64,000 bases of DNA from CAVUXJ01 sp963814975 (GTDB lineage Bacteria > Acidobacteriota > Vicinamibacteria > Vicinamibacterales > CAVVIG01), in contig CAWFFB010000005.1 in the NCBI GenBank assembly GCA_963814975.1, positions 1-64,000 of the forward strand. Reading direction: 5' to 3'. The position numbers were made by a program, and so were the translations under genes. Shown here one piece after another: positions 39,790 to 49,930 of the stretch (within the stretch, counting starts at the first letter, position 1; each line of letters begins with the position of its first letter). The notes beneath the pieces were generated by a model. That model was given only the letters and a program-made list of their open reading frames with translations. It was not told the DNA's origin and searched no databases.

Positions 39790-42060
39790 TCAGGGTCTTC
39801 GAGGCGGATCGATCTGCGTGGTGGCGACGTTGTTCATCGCGTCGGTGGCGCGGATGCTCAGGCCGAGCGGACCGAGCGGGCCGTCGAGTGTCAGCTCGTA
39901 GTGTTCGGTCTTGGAGTCGGCGATGCCGTCGGCGGGGAAGATCGGGCGCCACTGCAGGCCGTCCTGGGAGCATTCGACGCGCTGAACCGGCGAGTGGTCG
40001 TCCCTGACGTCGAACGAGACCAGCGAGCGGCCGCCCTCGAACCGGGTGTTCCCGACGGCAATCGATCGGCGCCGTGTTGTCGATCTCGAGCGCCACGCTG
40101 TCCAACTCCCCGGTGAGGGCGATCCCCTCTGCGTTGGAGGGCGAGTCCGAGGCGATCACCTTCACGAAGTACGTGCCATTCGGCACCGTCGTCGTATCCC
40201 AGACGAGAATGGAGTCCGTCAGATCGCGGCGAAGCACCTTCCAGGTCGCTTCGCCCTCCCGGCGATAACGGACCTCGTACGCCAAATCGTCCTCGTTCTC
40301 GTCTTCAGCCCGCCAGATGAGCGTTTGCAGGCCTTTCTGATACGTCCGGCGCCCCAGCGGCGGCGACCCTGAGCTGTTCTGCTGCGCGTTCATCGCCGCA
40401 TTGGTGAGCGTACGATCCGGGGTCGTCTGATTCTCGAAGCCGGCGAGATCGGGTTCGCCGTTGCTGAACGGCTTCTGGAACACGATGCCGGGCGGGTGGA
40501 CCGTCAACGAGCGGACCTGCGGCCGAAGATTTCGCTGAAGGTATGCGGCGGTGACCGACGTCAGAACCGGGCTCTCGTTCTTGCTGGTCAGCACCACCCG
40601 CCACTGAAGAAAGCGGGCCTTGGGACTGGTCACGGGAGAGCCCTCGGCCATGGTGTACGCCGTCGACCAGGGGCTCCAGGTGTCGTCCGGCGTATCGGTG
40701 TTGCCCGACCGCGTGAAGACCTCGACGCGGCCACCTGCGGGCACCGTGCCGCGCCAGCTGAGCTCTCCCCACGTCGCAACGGTCCGCGCGTCGCGCGGCT
40801 CGGACTCGTAGGTTCCCCCGCTGCGCGATCGGAGTCGAGCCGGAAGAGCTTTCCCGGATTGGCCGTCGCGAAATACAGACGCCCTTTGGGATCCTTGTAC
40901 AGCGCCGTGACCTGTTGCGCCCCGGCGCCGGCGAGCAGTGTGGGCTGCGGCGGGTCGCCTTCCAGCCGGTAGATCTTCCCTTTGTTGCCGGTGCCGACGA
41001 TGAGCCGTCCCTGGACGTCGAAGGCGAGATCGTAGGGGGAGTCGTCGCGCGATTCCCAGAGTTGATCCCACAGGCCGTCCGACGTGATGCGATAAATGGC
41101 GCCCCTCGGCGCGCGGCGATCCTCGCGGCCCGACGCGGAGGTGCCGCCGCCGCTGGACACATCGACGATGGAGATCGACGTGACTTCTGCAGTGACGGTC
41201 GCGATTGGCGCGCGCGGCTCGTTTCCGGACGAGTCGCTGCTGCGGTCGTCGATCCTGGGCGCGGGTGGGGTCCCGCCGCCGTCGCGGCCGCTCACGGCTG
41301 CGGCGTACAAGACGCCCTTGTCGTCGAAGCGCAGCGACCGGATCTCCTGAAACGGCGAATCGAGCAGCACGAAGGCCTTGCCGTCAGGACCGATCCGCAG
41401 GACGCGGCCTGGCGATTCGGTGCCGACGAGGAGGTTTCCCGCCTTGTCGAAGGCGAGCGCCGTGGCGTGCATGGCCTTGGCCTGATAGAACCGTGTCCCT
41501 TTCCCGTCCGGTGAGATCTTGTAGATGACTCCCCGGTCGCCTGTGGCCGCGTACAGGTTACCCTTGGGATCCAGCGTCAGCGCCCAGATGTATCTGTCAT
41601 CCGGATCGAAAAACGGCTGAGCCGCGCCGTTGCGATCGACTTTGTAGATCGTGCCGTCAGGGGAGCTGCCGACAAACAGGCTGCCGTCGGGTGCGGTGGC
41701 GAGCGCGTGCGCTTCGAGTTCGGCCGCATCGAAGAAGGGTGTGCCTTTGCCTTGCGCGTCGACCTTGAACACGCGCCCCTCGTTGCCGGTCCCGATGAAC
41801 AGCGTGCCGTCGGGTCCGGCAGCGAGCGACCAGAGAAACGGCGCAGCCGTCTCGTAGATCAGCTCGGTGGCGAGCCCGAGGGTCAGCTGGCCGCGGTTGT
41901 CGACCGAGAGATTCTGGATATCGCCCCGAAGGAACTCTGCCTGGGTTGCGGCCTGGAAGAATTTCGGCGACGAGGCATGCAGCGACACGGCGGTTACGGC
42001 GAGGATCGCGACGATCACGGCGGGCCTGAAGAGCCGCGCGACCCCTGGCAGCGGTCCCAC
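39790..42060 (-). CDS. Secreted beta-propeller protein with C-terminal Ig/fibronectin-like part (two frameshifts)
   Basis: A protein of about 756 residues. It starts most likely at a GTG at 42060, giving a signal segment (LFRPAVIVAILAVTAVSLHA); the frame remains open to 42222 but that part is a repeat element. An N-terminal propeller carries NHL/Kelch-like strands: AGPDGTLFIGTGNEGRVFKVD, DPKGNLYAATGDRGVIYKISPDG and FDVQGRLIVGTGNKGKIYRLEG. After a shift in a C/G run at 40815-40819 comes a region with TWSPWSTAY and YEVRYRREGEATWKVL; after another near 40061-40066 the end reads FDVRDDHSPVQRVECSQDG and stops at 39790. Function unknown, probably surface binding. Confidence 0.78.
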
Positions 42061-42117
42061 CGGAACCGCCCGGGCGAATCCGGGCGCCCCGATTACGGCT
42101 GCCGTGTGGTTCGAAAT

Positions 42118-42186
42118 GCAGGCCTTCCGCCTTTGCTGAAGCTTCGGTGGACTGCCGTAGCCTTGGCGGAGGGTGGTCAGGCCTGC
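42118..42186. repeat. 69-bp imperfect palindromic element
   Basis: Arms GCAGGCCT (42118-42125) and AGGCCTGC (42179-42186), with inner CCGCC (42127-42131) and GGCGG (42165-42169), flank a core containing GAAGCTTC. It lies at the 5' end of the propeller frame and explains its odd N-terminal extension. Confidence 0.5.
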
Positions 42187-42247
42187 CCGGAACAAGCGCC
42201 TCCGGATCATGTTCATAAACAACGGAGCGTGAAAGAAACGGGGCGCG

Positions 42248-44099
42248 TCAGTTTGGCGAGACGTTGACTGTCAGCGTCCGCACACCGCTCACGGCGTGAT
42301 CCGTGGGGATCTCCCACTCGCCCAGCGTTGCGCTATGCAGCGGGTTGAAGCTACCGCCGCTCCGATCGGCCTCGAGCACCGCGAGGACCGATGGCGGCAG
42401 CGACGAGAGCCGCTCGCCGTTCACCACCGCGCCGGCGTCGGCGCCGAGCAGCTTGATGTACAGCGTGCTGTTCCGCCGCCCGTTGTTGAGCGTCCGAATC
42501 AACTGCGGCACGGTGCGCGGCTCGGTCGGGCGCGTCTCGCGCAGTTCGACTTGCGACAGTCGCGACCCATCGGATACCAGGATCGACAGGTTGCCGCGCG
42601 CGTTGGCTGGGATCTCGATCGGCACCGTGCGCAGCACATCTTCACCGCGATACGTGCGGAGCAGCACCTTCAGCGGCACCGTCCGGCCCGCGCGGGGACG
42701 CTGATCGTCGATCCACACGCGCTGGAGCGTGGCCGTGCGCGGCTGCTCGGTCGAGCTGAAGGTGAGCTCGAGACCCTCGATCTCGACGTCCGCGTAGTCG
42801 TTGCCCATCAACGCGGTCAAGGGGGCGACGATGTATTGGGCGGCGCCAAGCGACGGCGAGTCGCCCGAAAACAGGTTGTCGAATGTGAGCGCGTCGTACT
42901 GCTTCAGGAGGGCTTTGCCCTTCACGCCGTACGTGGCCGTTCCGAACTGACGTTCGTAGGAGAGGAGCGTGTTGAGGAGCGCCGAGTAAGTCATCAGCGG
43001 CGTGAACAGTTGATCCTTGACCACGCCGAAGTGGAACGTCCGCTTCGGACCGCGCTCGGATTCCAGGTTCAGCGTGACCGGAATCAGCTTCGGGCCGGGG
43101 CCGAGACGGCCGGCGATGGCGGTCGCGCGATCTTGCAGCAGCGTGCCGATCACCTCGCCGGTCGACGAGAGCTTGCTCGACGAGAACAGGCTCGGCAGCA
43201 GCGTGTAGACATAAGCGCGCGTCATCGGAAACGCGGTGGGTCCGAGGTTGTACATCGGATGGCCGAACGCGAACACCTGATCGCCGTCGATGTGGGTGAC
43301 GGTGCCGGTTCCACCCATCACCAGATCCCCGCTGACGAACGTGACGCCAATCGCGTCCCCCGGCTTGAGCGAGCCCTCGAACGGCATCTCGCCGGGTCGT
43401 GTGCCGGCGGCCCCGCCGCCCATCGGCAGGAAGCCCTGCTCGCGGAACGCGGCGCCGAACATCTCGGCCAGATCCGGCTCGAACCCCGACATCACCAACG
43501 GTGTCGCGATGGGCCGCAGCATCGTGCCGACCTCGCGTCCGCCGAGTCCGGGCACGCTGCTCACGCCGACCAGTTGCGCGTCCTGGGGACGATCCGCGAA
43601 CGGCCGGTTCCAGTTCAACGCGCGGCGGAACGCGGCGAGCATCGTCTCGGGCGTCAGCGGTGACTCGACGCGAAGACGGGCGGCGGCCGGGCGCGCGCCC
43701 GTGCCGGGCGCCGCCTCGCGCGTCATCTCTTCGATCGGCGTGATGCCGGCGATCGGTTCCTTCGAGAAGCTGCCGAGAGCATACCGACACGGCCCCGATC
43801 AGACGGCCGTCGATGTAGACCGGGCTGCCGCTCATCCCGGCGATCACTCCCGTGTGAGCGAGCGGACCGCCTTCGAGCCGGGCCAGGATCAGGTTCCGCT
43901 GCGGGCCCATCACGTTCTCGATCACGCCCAGCACGTGGACCTTGAATTCTTCGACCCGTGTTCCGTCGAAAACCGTCCGGCCGATCCCGACCATTCCGGG
44001 CCGGATCTCGGAAATGGGCATCTGGGGCGTGGCGGCCCCCAGTACCGTGAGCGCGACCAGTGTCAGCGCCAGAGTGAAGGCGATGAATTGTCGTGACAT
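42248..44099 (-). CDS. SpoIVB-type S55 serine peptidase domain protein (one frameshift)
   Basis: An exported protein of about 616 residues. The ATG at 44099 gives a signal peptide (SRQFIAFTLALTLVALTVLGAA). The S55 domain follows: RPGMVGIGRTVFDGTRVEEF, VHVLGVIENVMGP and the catalytic serine motif GMSGSPVYIDGRLIGAV. A +1 shift near 43784-43787 must be bridged; the next residues are then SYALGSFSKEPIAGITPIEEM, as in SpoIVB. A long C-terminal region with VFAFGHPMYNLGPTAFPM and further beta-rich parts extends to 42248. In non-sporulators this family is of unknown role, likely a periplasmic protease. Confidence 0.84.
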
Positions 44100-44177
44100 G
44101 GACTGATTTCCATTATAGAGGCAAAGTCTGTGCTGGCCTAGCAACGTCCCTGCGGCGGCTCAGAGGCCGCCGCCCGT

Positions 44178-44207
44178 TTGACACAGGCGCGCGGCGTTTG
44201 GTATCGT
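44178..44207 (+). promoter_or_regulatory. Promoter of the aromatic amino acid operon leader
   Basis: TTGACA (44178-44183), an 18-base spacer and TATCGT (44202-44207) form a good sigma70-type promoter. Transcription would begin near 44213-44215, only about 3-5 bases before the leader peptide start. Confidence 0.6.
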
Positions 44208-44217
44208 CGCCACTCCT

Positions 44218-44325
44218 GTGGCTGGTCGAGTCTTCTTCAACTCGTTTGCCTGTTCCGCCACCCGCGCTTCTGCGTCGGCGTGGTGGTATTGGAGCTCAGT
44301 TGAAGAGGCATCCGCCCTGGCCTGA
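44218..44325 (+). CDS. trpL: Attenuator leader peptide rich in aromatic codons
   Basis: A 35-codon frame with a GTG start and TGA stop. Codons 22-25 are Trp-Trp-Tyr-Trp (44281-44292). Codons 6, 7 and 10 are Phe, so all three aromatic amino acids are sampled. The peptide reads VAGRVFFNSF... then ASAWWYWSSVEEASALA. It is the only start in this frame after an upstream stop. It has no Shine-Dalgarno but starts a few bases from the predicted transcription start, so it may be leaderless. Ribosome stalling at the Trp codons would sit just before the region-2 strand at 44298. Too short for ordinary gene calling. Confidence 0.72.
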   Translation: MAGRVFFNSFACSATRASASAWWYWSSVEEASALA

Positions 44326-44413
44326 CCTGCCACTGCGCGACGAGATTACGAGCCTCTTCAGCCGGCAACGGTTGAAGGGGCTTTTTTTTTGGCAACGGTT
44401 GAAGAAGCTTTTT
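44233..44413 (+). ncRNA. Transcription attenuator of the aro/trp operon
   Basis: Four pairing segments are visible. Segment 1, TCTTCAACT (44234-44242), pairs with AGTTGAAGA (44298-44306). Segment 2, TGAAGAGGC (44301-44309), pairs perfectly with segment 3, GCCTCTTCA (44352-44360). Segment 3 extended, AGCCTCTTCAGCC (44351-44363), pairs with segment 4, GGTTGAAGGGGCT (44370-44382). So 2:3 (antiterminator) and 3:4 (terminator) exclude each other, as in the classic trp attenuator. The Trp codons lie just before segment 2. Stalling on scarce Trp-tRNA should free 2:3 and allow read-through into aroDE-trpE. Confidence 0.75.
44351..44390 (+). terminator. Intrinsic terminator (3:4 stem) of the attenuator
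   Basis: A 13-bp stem (44351-44363 with 44370-44382, two or three G-U pairs) with the loop GGCAAC is followed by nine Ts (44382-44390). A second copy of the loop and 3' arm, GGCAACGGTTGAAG (44391-44404), follows with five more Ts and can pair with the same 5' arm. Confidence 0.8.
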
Positions 44414-44444
44414 CGTGATCGTCGTGACGAGATGAAGTGACGCG

Positions 44445-45918
44445 ATGAAACCCCTCCTCTGCGTAACCGTCACGGCGAGACGACGGCAGATCTGCGGCGC
44501 AAGCGCGACAGCGTCTTTGACGCCGACCTGGTCGAGTTGCGTCTCGACTCGGTCAGCGACCCGAACGTTGCCGGCGCGCTGGAGGGGCGGCGGCGGCCGA
44601 TGATCGTGACGTGCCGGCCCGTGTGGGAAGGTGGCGGGTTCAAAGGCGCGGAGGAGGAGCGTCGCCGGATCTTCGCGCGAAGCGCTGGCGCTCGGCGCCG
44701 AATATATCGACGTTGAATGGCGCGCGGGCTTCGACGATGTGATTGCGCTGACCGGGGGCCGCCGGATTGTGCTCTCGATGCACGACTACACCGGGATGCC
44801 GGACGATCTGGGCGACAGCGCCAGGGCGATGCGTGCGACGGGCGCGCAGGTGATCAAGATCGCCGGGACGGCGAACAGCCTCAGCGACTGCATTCGACTC
44901 CTCGACATCGGCACGATTCACGGCAAGCAGGGCGGAATGGTGCTGATCGCGATGGGTGAACAGGGGCTGGCCTCGCGCGTGCTCGCCGGACGGTTCGAAT
45001 CCAGCTGGACGTATGCCGGGGCAGTCTCGAGCGTCGGACAGCTTGGCGCCGCCACGATGCTCGAGGAGTACCGGTTCCGGTCTGTGACCGAATCGACCGA
45101 CATCTACGGCGTGGTCGGTTCGCCGGTCGCGCACTCGGTCTCACCGGCGATGCACAACGCGGCGTTTCGCGCCGCCCGCCTGGACGCCGTCTACCTCCCG
45201 CTGCTCGCCGTGGATGTCGGCGACTTCGATGCATTTGCGCGCGCCTTCGGCCTGAAGGGTGCCAGCGTGACCATCCCGTTCAAGGTGGCGCTGTGCGAGC
45301 ATGTGGACGAAGCATATTCGGTCGCACGACGGATCGGCGCGATCAACACGATCCGGATGGTCGACGGCCGCTGGGTGGGTGGGAATACGGACGCGAGCGG
45401 ATTTCTGCGTCCGCTGCAGGATCGGTACGTGGCGCTGCGCGGGATGCGCGCGGCGATTCTGGGCGCCGGTGGAGGGGCGCGGGCGGTCGCGATTGCGCTC
45501 GCCTCGAGCGGCGTCGAGGTCCGCGTGCACGCGCGCGATCGCGCGCGCGCCGCTCAGGTCGCGATGATCGTGTCGGGGGACGCGGGACCGTGGCCGCCTG
45601 AACCCGGCAGCTGGGACCTGCTCGTCAACTGCACCCCGATCGGGATGCATCCCGAACCGGATCGCACGCCTGTCGAGGCCGGCGCGCCTGACCGGGCGCC
45701 TGGTCTACGACCTCGTGTACAACCCCAGGACGACCCGCCTGCTGCGCGAGGCGAAGGCCGCGGGCTGCCAGACCATTGGCGGTCTCGAGATGCTCGTCGC
45801 CCAGGCGCACGAGCAGTTCCAGTGGTGGACGGACGTCCGACCGCCGGCCGGCGTCATGCGGGCGGCCGCGGAGCGGCGTCTCGCGGAGTTTGCGACCGAT
45901 GAACATGACGTCGCTTGA
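44445..45918 (+). CDS. aroDE: Bifunctional 3-dehydroquinate dehydratase/shikimate dehydrogenase (three frameshifts)
   Basis: A fused enzyme of about 490 residues for steps 3 and 4 of the shikimate pathway. The N-terminal type I dehydratase begins MKPLLCVTVTA and has DLVELRLDS, MIVTCRP, the catalytic His in LSMHDYTGMP and the Schiff-base Lys in QVIKIAGTAN. The C-terminal AroE part has VAHSVSPAMHNAAF, the catalytic Lys in VTIPFKVAL, GGNTDASGF and the nucleotide loop GAGGGARA. Shifts must be bridged near 44475 (one base missing), 44671 and 45685 (one extra each). The end overlaps trpE by 20 nt. The fusion is known from plants, chlamydiae and some bacteria. Confidence 0.87.
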
Positions 45919-47371
45919 GGAGTTCAAGGACCTGGCGCAGCGCGGCACCTTCGTGCCGGTCTGCAAGGAGCTGGTCGCCGATCTGCTGACCCCCGTCTCG
46001 GCGTTCCTCAAGATCGCCGAGGACGCCGACTACGCCTTTCTCCTTGAAAGCGTGGAGGGCGGGGAACATGTTGGCCGGTATTCGTTCCTCGGGAAGGATC
46101 CGTTCCTGATCCTGCGCGCCCGGGGCGGCCGCACGACGATCGAGCGCGGCGGCTCGGTGACCGAATCGGAGCGGCCGTTCCTCGAGACGCTCCGCGGCCT
46201 GATGGCCGATTTCCGATCGCCGTTCGTTCCGGATCTGCCGCGCTTCACGGGTGGGGCGGTGGGGTATCTGGGGTATGGTGCGGCGTCGTGGTTCGAGCCG
46301 GTGCTCGGCGACCTGGGCGAAGGTGCTGACGGCGCCGACCCGGCCGGCTTCATGCTCTTCGAGACGGTGTTGGCGTTCGATCACGCCCAGCACCGAATCC
46401 TCATCATCTCCAACGCACGGATCACGGGCGAGGACGATCTCGAGTCGCTGTATCAGTTCGCGTGCGCGAAGATTCAGTTTCTCGAGCGCGAGCTCGAGCG
46501 CAATCTCTCGGTCGCCCGGCGGGAGGCCTCGCCGGCGCTCGATGTGCGCTCGAACCACACCCGCGAGCGGTTCGAAGCGCAAGTACGAGCGGCGAAGGAG
46601 TACATCGCGGCCGGCGAGATTTATCAGGTGGTGCTCTCGCAGCGGTTCGAAGCCGATGTCGCTGCCGATCCGTTCACCGTCTACCGCGCGCTCCGGCACG
46701 TCAATCCGTCGCCGTACATGTATTTCCTCCGGATGGGCGGGGTCTCCCTCGTCGGATCGTCGCCGGAAATGCTGGTCCGCGTCGAGGGCTCGCACGTCGA
46801 GACGCATCCGATCGCGGGGACCCGGCCGCGCGGGCGCAGCGCGGAGGAGGACCTTCGCCTGGCCGAGGAGCTCAAGCGCAACGAGAAAGAGCGCGCCGAG
46901 CACGTCATGCTCGTCGATCTGGGGCGGAACGACGTCGGTCGCGTCTGCGATTACGGCTCCGTGCGCGTCCCCCAGTTCATGGGCCTCGAGCGGTTCTCCC
47001 ATGTCATGCACCTGACGTCGATCGTCGAGGGCCGGCTCGCCGATGGTCACGATCGCCTCGACGCGCTGGTGTCGTGCTTTCCCGCGGGTACGGTGTCGGG
47101 GGCACCGAAGGTGCGCGCCATGCAGATCATAAAAGAGCTCGAGCCGGCTGGACGCGGCGTGTATGCCGGTGCGGTCGGGTATCTCGATTTCGCCGGCAAT
47201 CTCGATTTCTGCATCGCCATCCGCACGGTGATCATGACCGGCCACAAGGCCTTCGTTCAGGCCGGCGCCGGCATCGTCATCGACTCGAACCCGTCGGCGG
47301 AGTACGAGGAAACACGCGACAAGGCGAGGGCGTTGCTACACGCCCTGGATCTTGCCCAGCAGGGCTTATGA
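45899..47371 (+). CDS. trpE: Anthranilate synthase component I
   Basis: A 490-residue protein converting chorismate to anthranilate, with ammonia from TrpG. The tryptophan feedback site motif is LLESVEGGEHVGRYSFLG near the N-terminus. The chorismate-binding domain contains IAGTRPRG, HVMLVDLGRNDVGRV, MHLTSIVEG and CFPAGTVSGAPKVRAM. An ATG at 45899 or 45905 is possible. It overlaps the end of aroDE. The intact LLES motif suggests feedback inhibition by Trp in addition to the attenuator. Confidence 0.95.
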   Translation: MNMTSLEEFKDLAQRGTFVPVCKELVADLLTPVSAFLKIAEDADYAFLLESVEGGEHVGRYSFLGKDPFLILRARGGRTTIERGGSVTESERPFLETLRGLMADFRSPFVPDLPRFTGGAVGYLGYGAASWFEPVLGDLGEGADGADPAGFMLFETVLAFDHAQHRILIISNARITGEDDLESLYQFACAKIQFLERELERNLSVARREASPALDVRSNHTRERFEAQVRAAKEYIAAGEIYQVVLSQRFEADVAADPFTVYRALRHVNPSPYMYFLRMGGVSLVGSSPEMLVRVEGSHVETHPIAGTRPRGRSAEEDLRLAEELKRNEKERAEHVMLVDLGRNDVGRVCDYGSVRVPQFMGLERFSHVMHLTSIVEGRLADGHDRLDALVSCFPAGTVSGAPKVRAMQIIKELEPAGRGVYAGAVGYLDFAGNLDFCIAIRTVIMTGHKAFVQAGAGIVIDSNPSAEYEETRDKARALLHALDLAQQGL

Positions 47372-47394
47372 AACACAGCATGACATTGCAGAGG

Positions 47395-47472
47395 TCAGAT
47401 TTCAGATTTGCAGATTTATTGCAGATCGTTTTGCAATTCAATCTGCAATCTGCCGTCTGCAATCTGTAATCT
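47395..47472. repeat. CAGATT/AATCTG repeat cluster between trpE and trpG
   Basis: An AT-richer patch in a high-GC operon. Plus-strand CAGATT words (TCAGATTTCAGATTTGCAGATT) are followed by inverted AATCTGC words (AATCTGCAATCTGCC, GCAATCTG), so it can fold into a hairpin. The same word family recurs at 52.9, 54.1, 55.1 and 60.5 kb. Confidence 0.65.
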
Positions 47473-47483
47473 CCAGTAGCCAT

Positions 47484-48056
<573 letters not shown>

Positions 48057-48058
48057 GC

Positions 48059-49097
48059 ATGTTTCCCGCGTTGATCGACAAGCTGACCAGGCGCGAGGAT
48101 CTCACGACCGCGGAAGCCGCGGCCGCCATGGATGAAGTCATGGCCGGGCGCACCGCGGAGGCCCAGATCGCCGGATTTCTCATCGGCCTGGCGATGAAAG
48201 GCGAGCGCCCCAACGAAATCGAGGGGCTTGCCCGCGCCATGCGCGCGCATGCGGTCCGCCTTTCACGGGACTACCAGGGTGTCTTCGACACGTGCGGGAC
48301 GGGCGGCGACCGATCCGGCACCTTCAACATTTCATCGTTGGTGGCCGTGGTCGTCGCGGCGTGCGGCATCCGTGTCGCGAAGCACGGCAACCGGTCGGTC
48401 TCCAGCCGCTGCGGAAGCGCCGACGTCTTCGAAGCGCTCGGCGTCAACGTCTCGGCGTCGCCCGCGGTGGTCGAGCGATGCCTCGACCAGGCCGGGATCG
48501 GGTTCTTCTTCGCGCCGACCTTTCACCCCTCGATGCGCCACGCGGCGCCCACGCGGCGCGCCCTTGGCGTGCGGACAGCCTTCAACCTGCTTGGGCCGCT
48601 GACCAACCCGGCCGCTCCCACGCGGCAGCTCGTCGGCGTGTCCCGGCCCGAGTTCACCGAGTTGCTCGCGCGATCGCTCCTGCGGCTCGGCTCCGAGCGC
48701 GCCTGGGTCGTTCACGGCGCGGATGGCGTCGATGAGATCTCCACGACCGGCTACACCAAGATCTCCGAGTGTCGGGACGGAGCGGTGAACTCGTTCTACC
48801 TGCATCCCGGTGACGTCGGTCTGCGCGAAGGCGAGCCCGGCGGCGCTCGCCGGCGGCGATGCGGAGGAGAACGCCCGCATCATGACCTGTGTGCTCGGTG
48901 GGGAACGCGGCGCCGCGCGAGACATCGTGTTGTTGAACGCGGGGGCGGCGCTGTTCATTGCCGGGAAGACAGCGTCGATTGAAGAGGGGATTGGACGGGC
49001 GTCGGAGGCGATCGATCGCCAGGACGCGAAACGGACGCTCGAGCAGCTCGTGTCGATCTCGACGACCGCGGAACCGGCCGCGGGGGCCGGCGCATGA
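48059..49097 (+). CDS. trpD: Anthranilate phosphoribosyltransferase (one frameshift)
   Basis: An enzyme of about 345 residues that joins anthranilate and PRPP. The PRPP-binding motif is FDTCGTGGDRSGTFNIS, followed by KHGNRSVSSRCGSADVFEALGV and FFFAPTFHPSMRHAAPTRRALGVRTAFNLLGPLTNP. A +1 shift near 48828-48832 is bridged to SPAALAGGDAEENARI and the C-terminal DIVLLNAGAALFIAG. The end overlaps trpC by 4 nt (ATGA). Confidence 0.92.
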
Positions 49098-49930
49098 TGA
49101 CCGACCCAGTGAGATCGGCGGACCTGCTCGAGACGATTCTGGCGGCCACGCGCCGCATCGTGGAGGTTCGTTCAGATCGCGAGCCGCCGGCTGATCTGGC
49201 GCGCCGCGCGGACTCTCGACCGGCGCGCCCCGGCTGTTTTCGCGCCGCGCTCGCACGTCGCGACCGGGTCAACATCATCGCGGAGTGCAAGCGCCGATCG
49301 CCGTCGCGCGGCGTGCTGAGAACAGAGTACGACGCGGTGGCGATCGCCCGAAGCTATGCCCGCGGGGGCGCGGCGGCGATATCGGTCCTGACGGAGCCGA
49401 CCTTTTTCGACGGATCGCTTGCCGATCTGTCTGGCGTCCGCGCTGCGGTGGAGGTGCCGGTCCTCAGGAAAGACTTCATCGTGACGGAGTACCAGCTGTT
49501 GGAAGCGAGAGCCGCCGGTGCGGATGCCGTGCTGCTCATCGTGGCCGCCCTGTCGGCCCAGGCGCTGCAGGCGCTGGCCGCGCGGGCCGCGTCGCTCGGG
49601 CTGGACGTGCTCGTGGAGGTGCACGACGCGCAGGAACTCACGGTCGCGATCGACGCGGGGGCGGAGGTGATCGGCGTCAACAACCGCAGCCTGCGGACGC
49701 TCGCGGTGGACGTGTCTGCGTCGGACGACCTGATGGCAAGAATCCCTCCAGGAGTAGTGGCGGTGAGCGAAAGCGGCCTCAAGGCCGCGGCCGAGCTGCG
49801 GCATCTGCGCACGATCGGATACAGCGCATTCCTGATTGGTGAGCGGCTCATGCTGGCGGACGATCCGGAAGCGGCAGTCCGGCGGCTGCTGGTTGACGAG
49901 GCGGATGCGCAACCGGCTGTGGGCATGTGA
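49094..49930 (+). CDS. trpC: Indole-3-glycerol phosphate synthase
   Basis: A 278-residue TIM-barrel enzyme with the family motifs IIAECKRRSPSRG, SVLTEPTFFDGS, VLRKDFIVTEYQ, LVEVHD, IGVNNRSL and SESGLK. It closes CdRP to indole-3-glycerol phosphate. The start overlaps trpD by 4 nt and the stop overlaps trpF by one base (TGATG). Confidence 0.95.
   Translation: MMTDPVRSADLLETILAATRRIVEVRSDREPPADLARRADSRPARPGCFRAALARRDRVNIIAECKRRSPSRGVLRTEYDAVAIARSYARGGAAAISVLTEPTFFDGSLADLSGVRAAVEVPVLRKDFIVTEYQLLEARAAGADAVLLIVAALSAQALQALAARAASLGLDVLVEVHDAQELTVAIDAGAEVIGVNNRSLRTLAVDVSASDDLMARIPPGVVAVSESGLKAAAELRHLRTIGYSAFLIGERLMLADDPEAAVRRLLVDEADAQPAVGM

Noticed and set aside
44093..44440. Plus-strand 115-codon frame across the attenuator
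   Set aside because: It runs through the terminator and its duplicated arm (FFWQRLKKLF comes from the repeat); the leader peptide and RNA stems explain the region better.
47395..47472. CRISPR array made of the CAGATT repeats
   Set aside because: The repeats are short, degenerate, partly inverted and not regularly spaced, and no cas genes are present.
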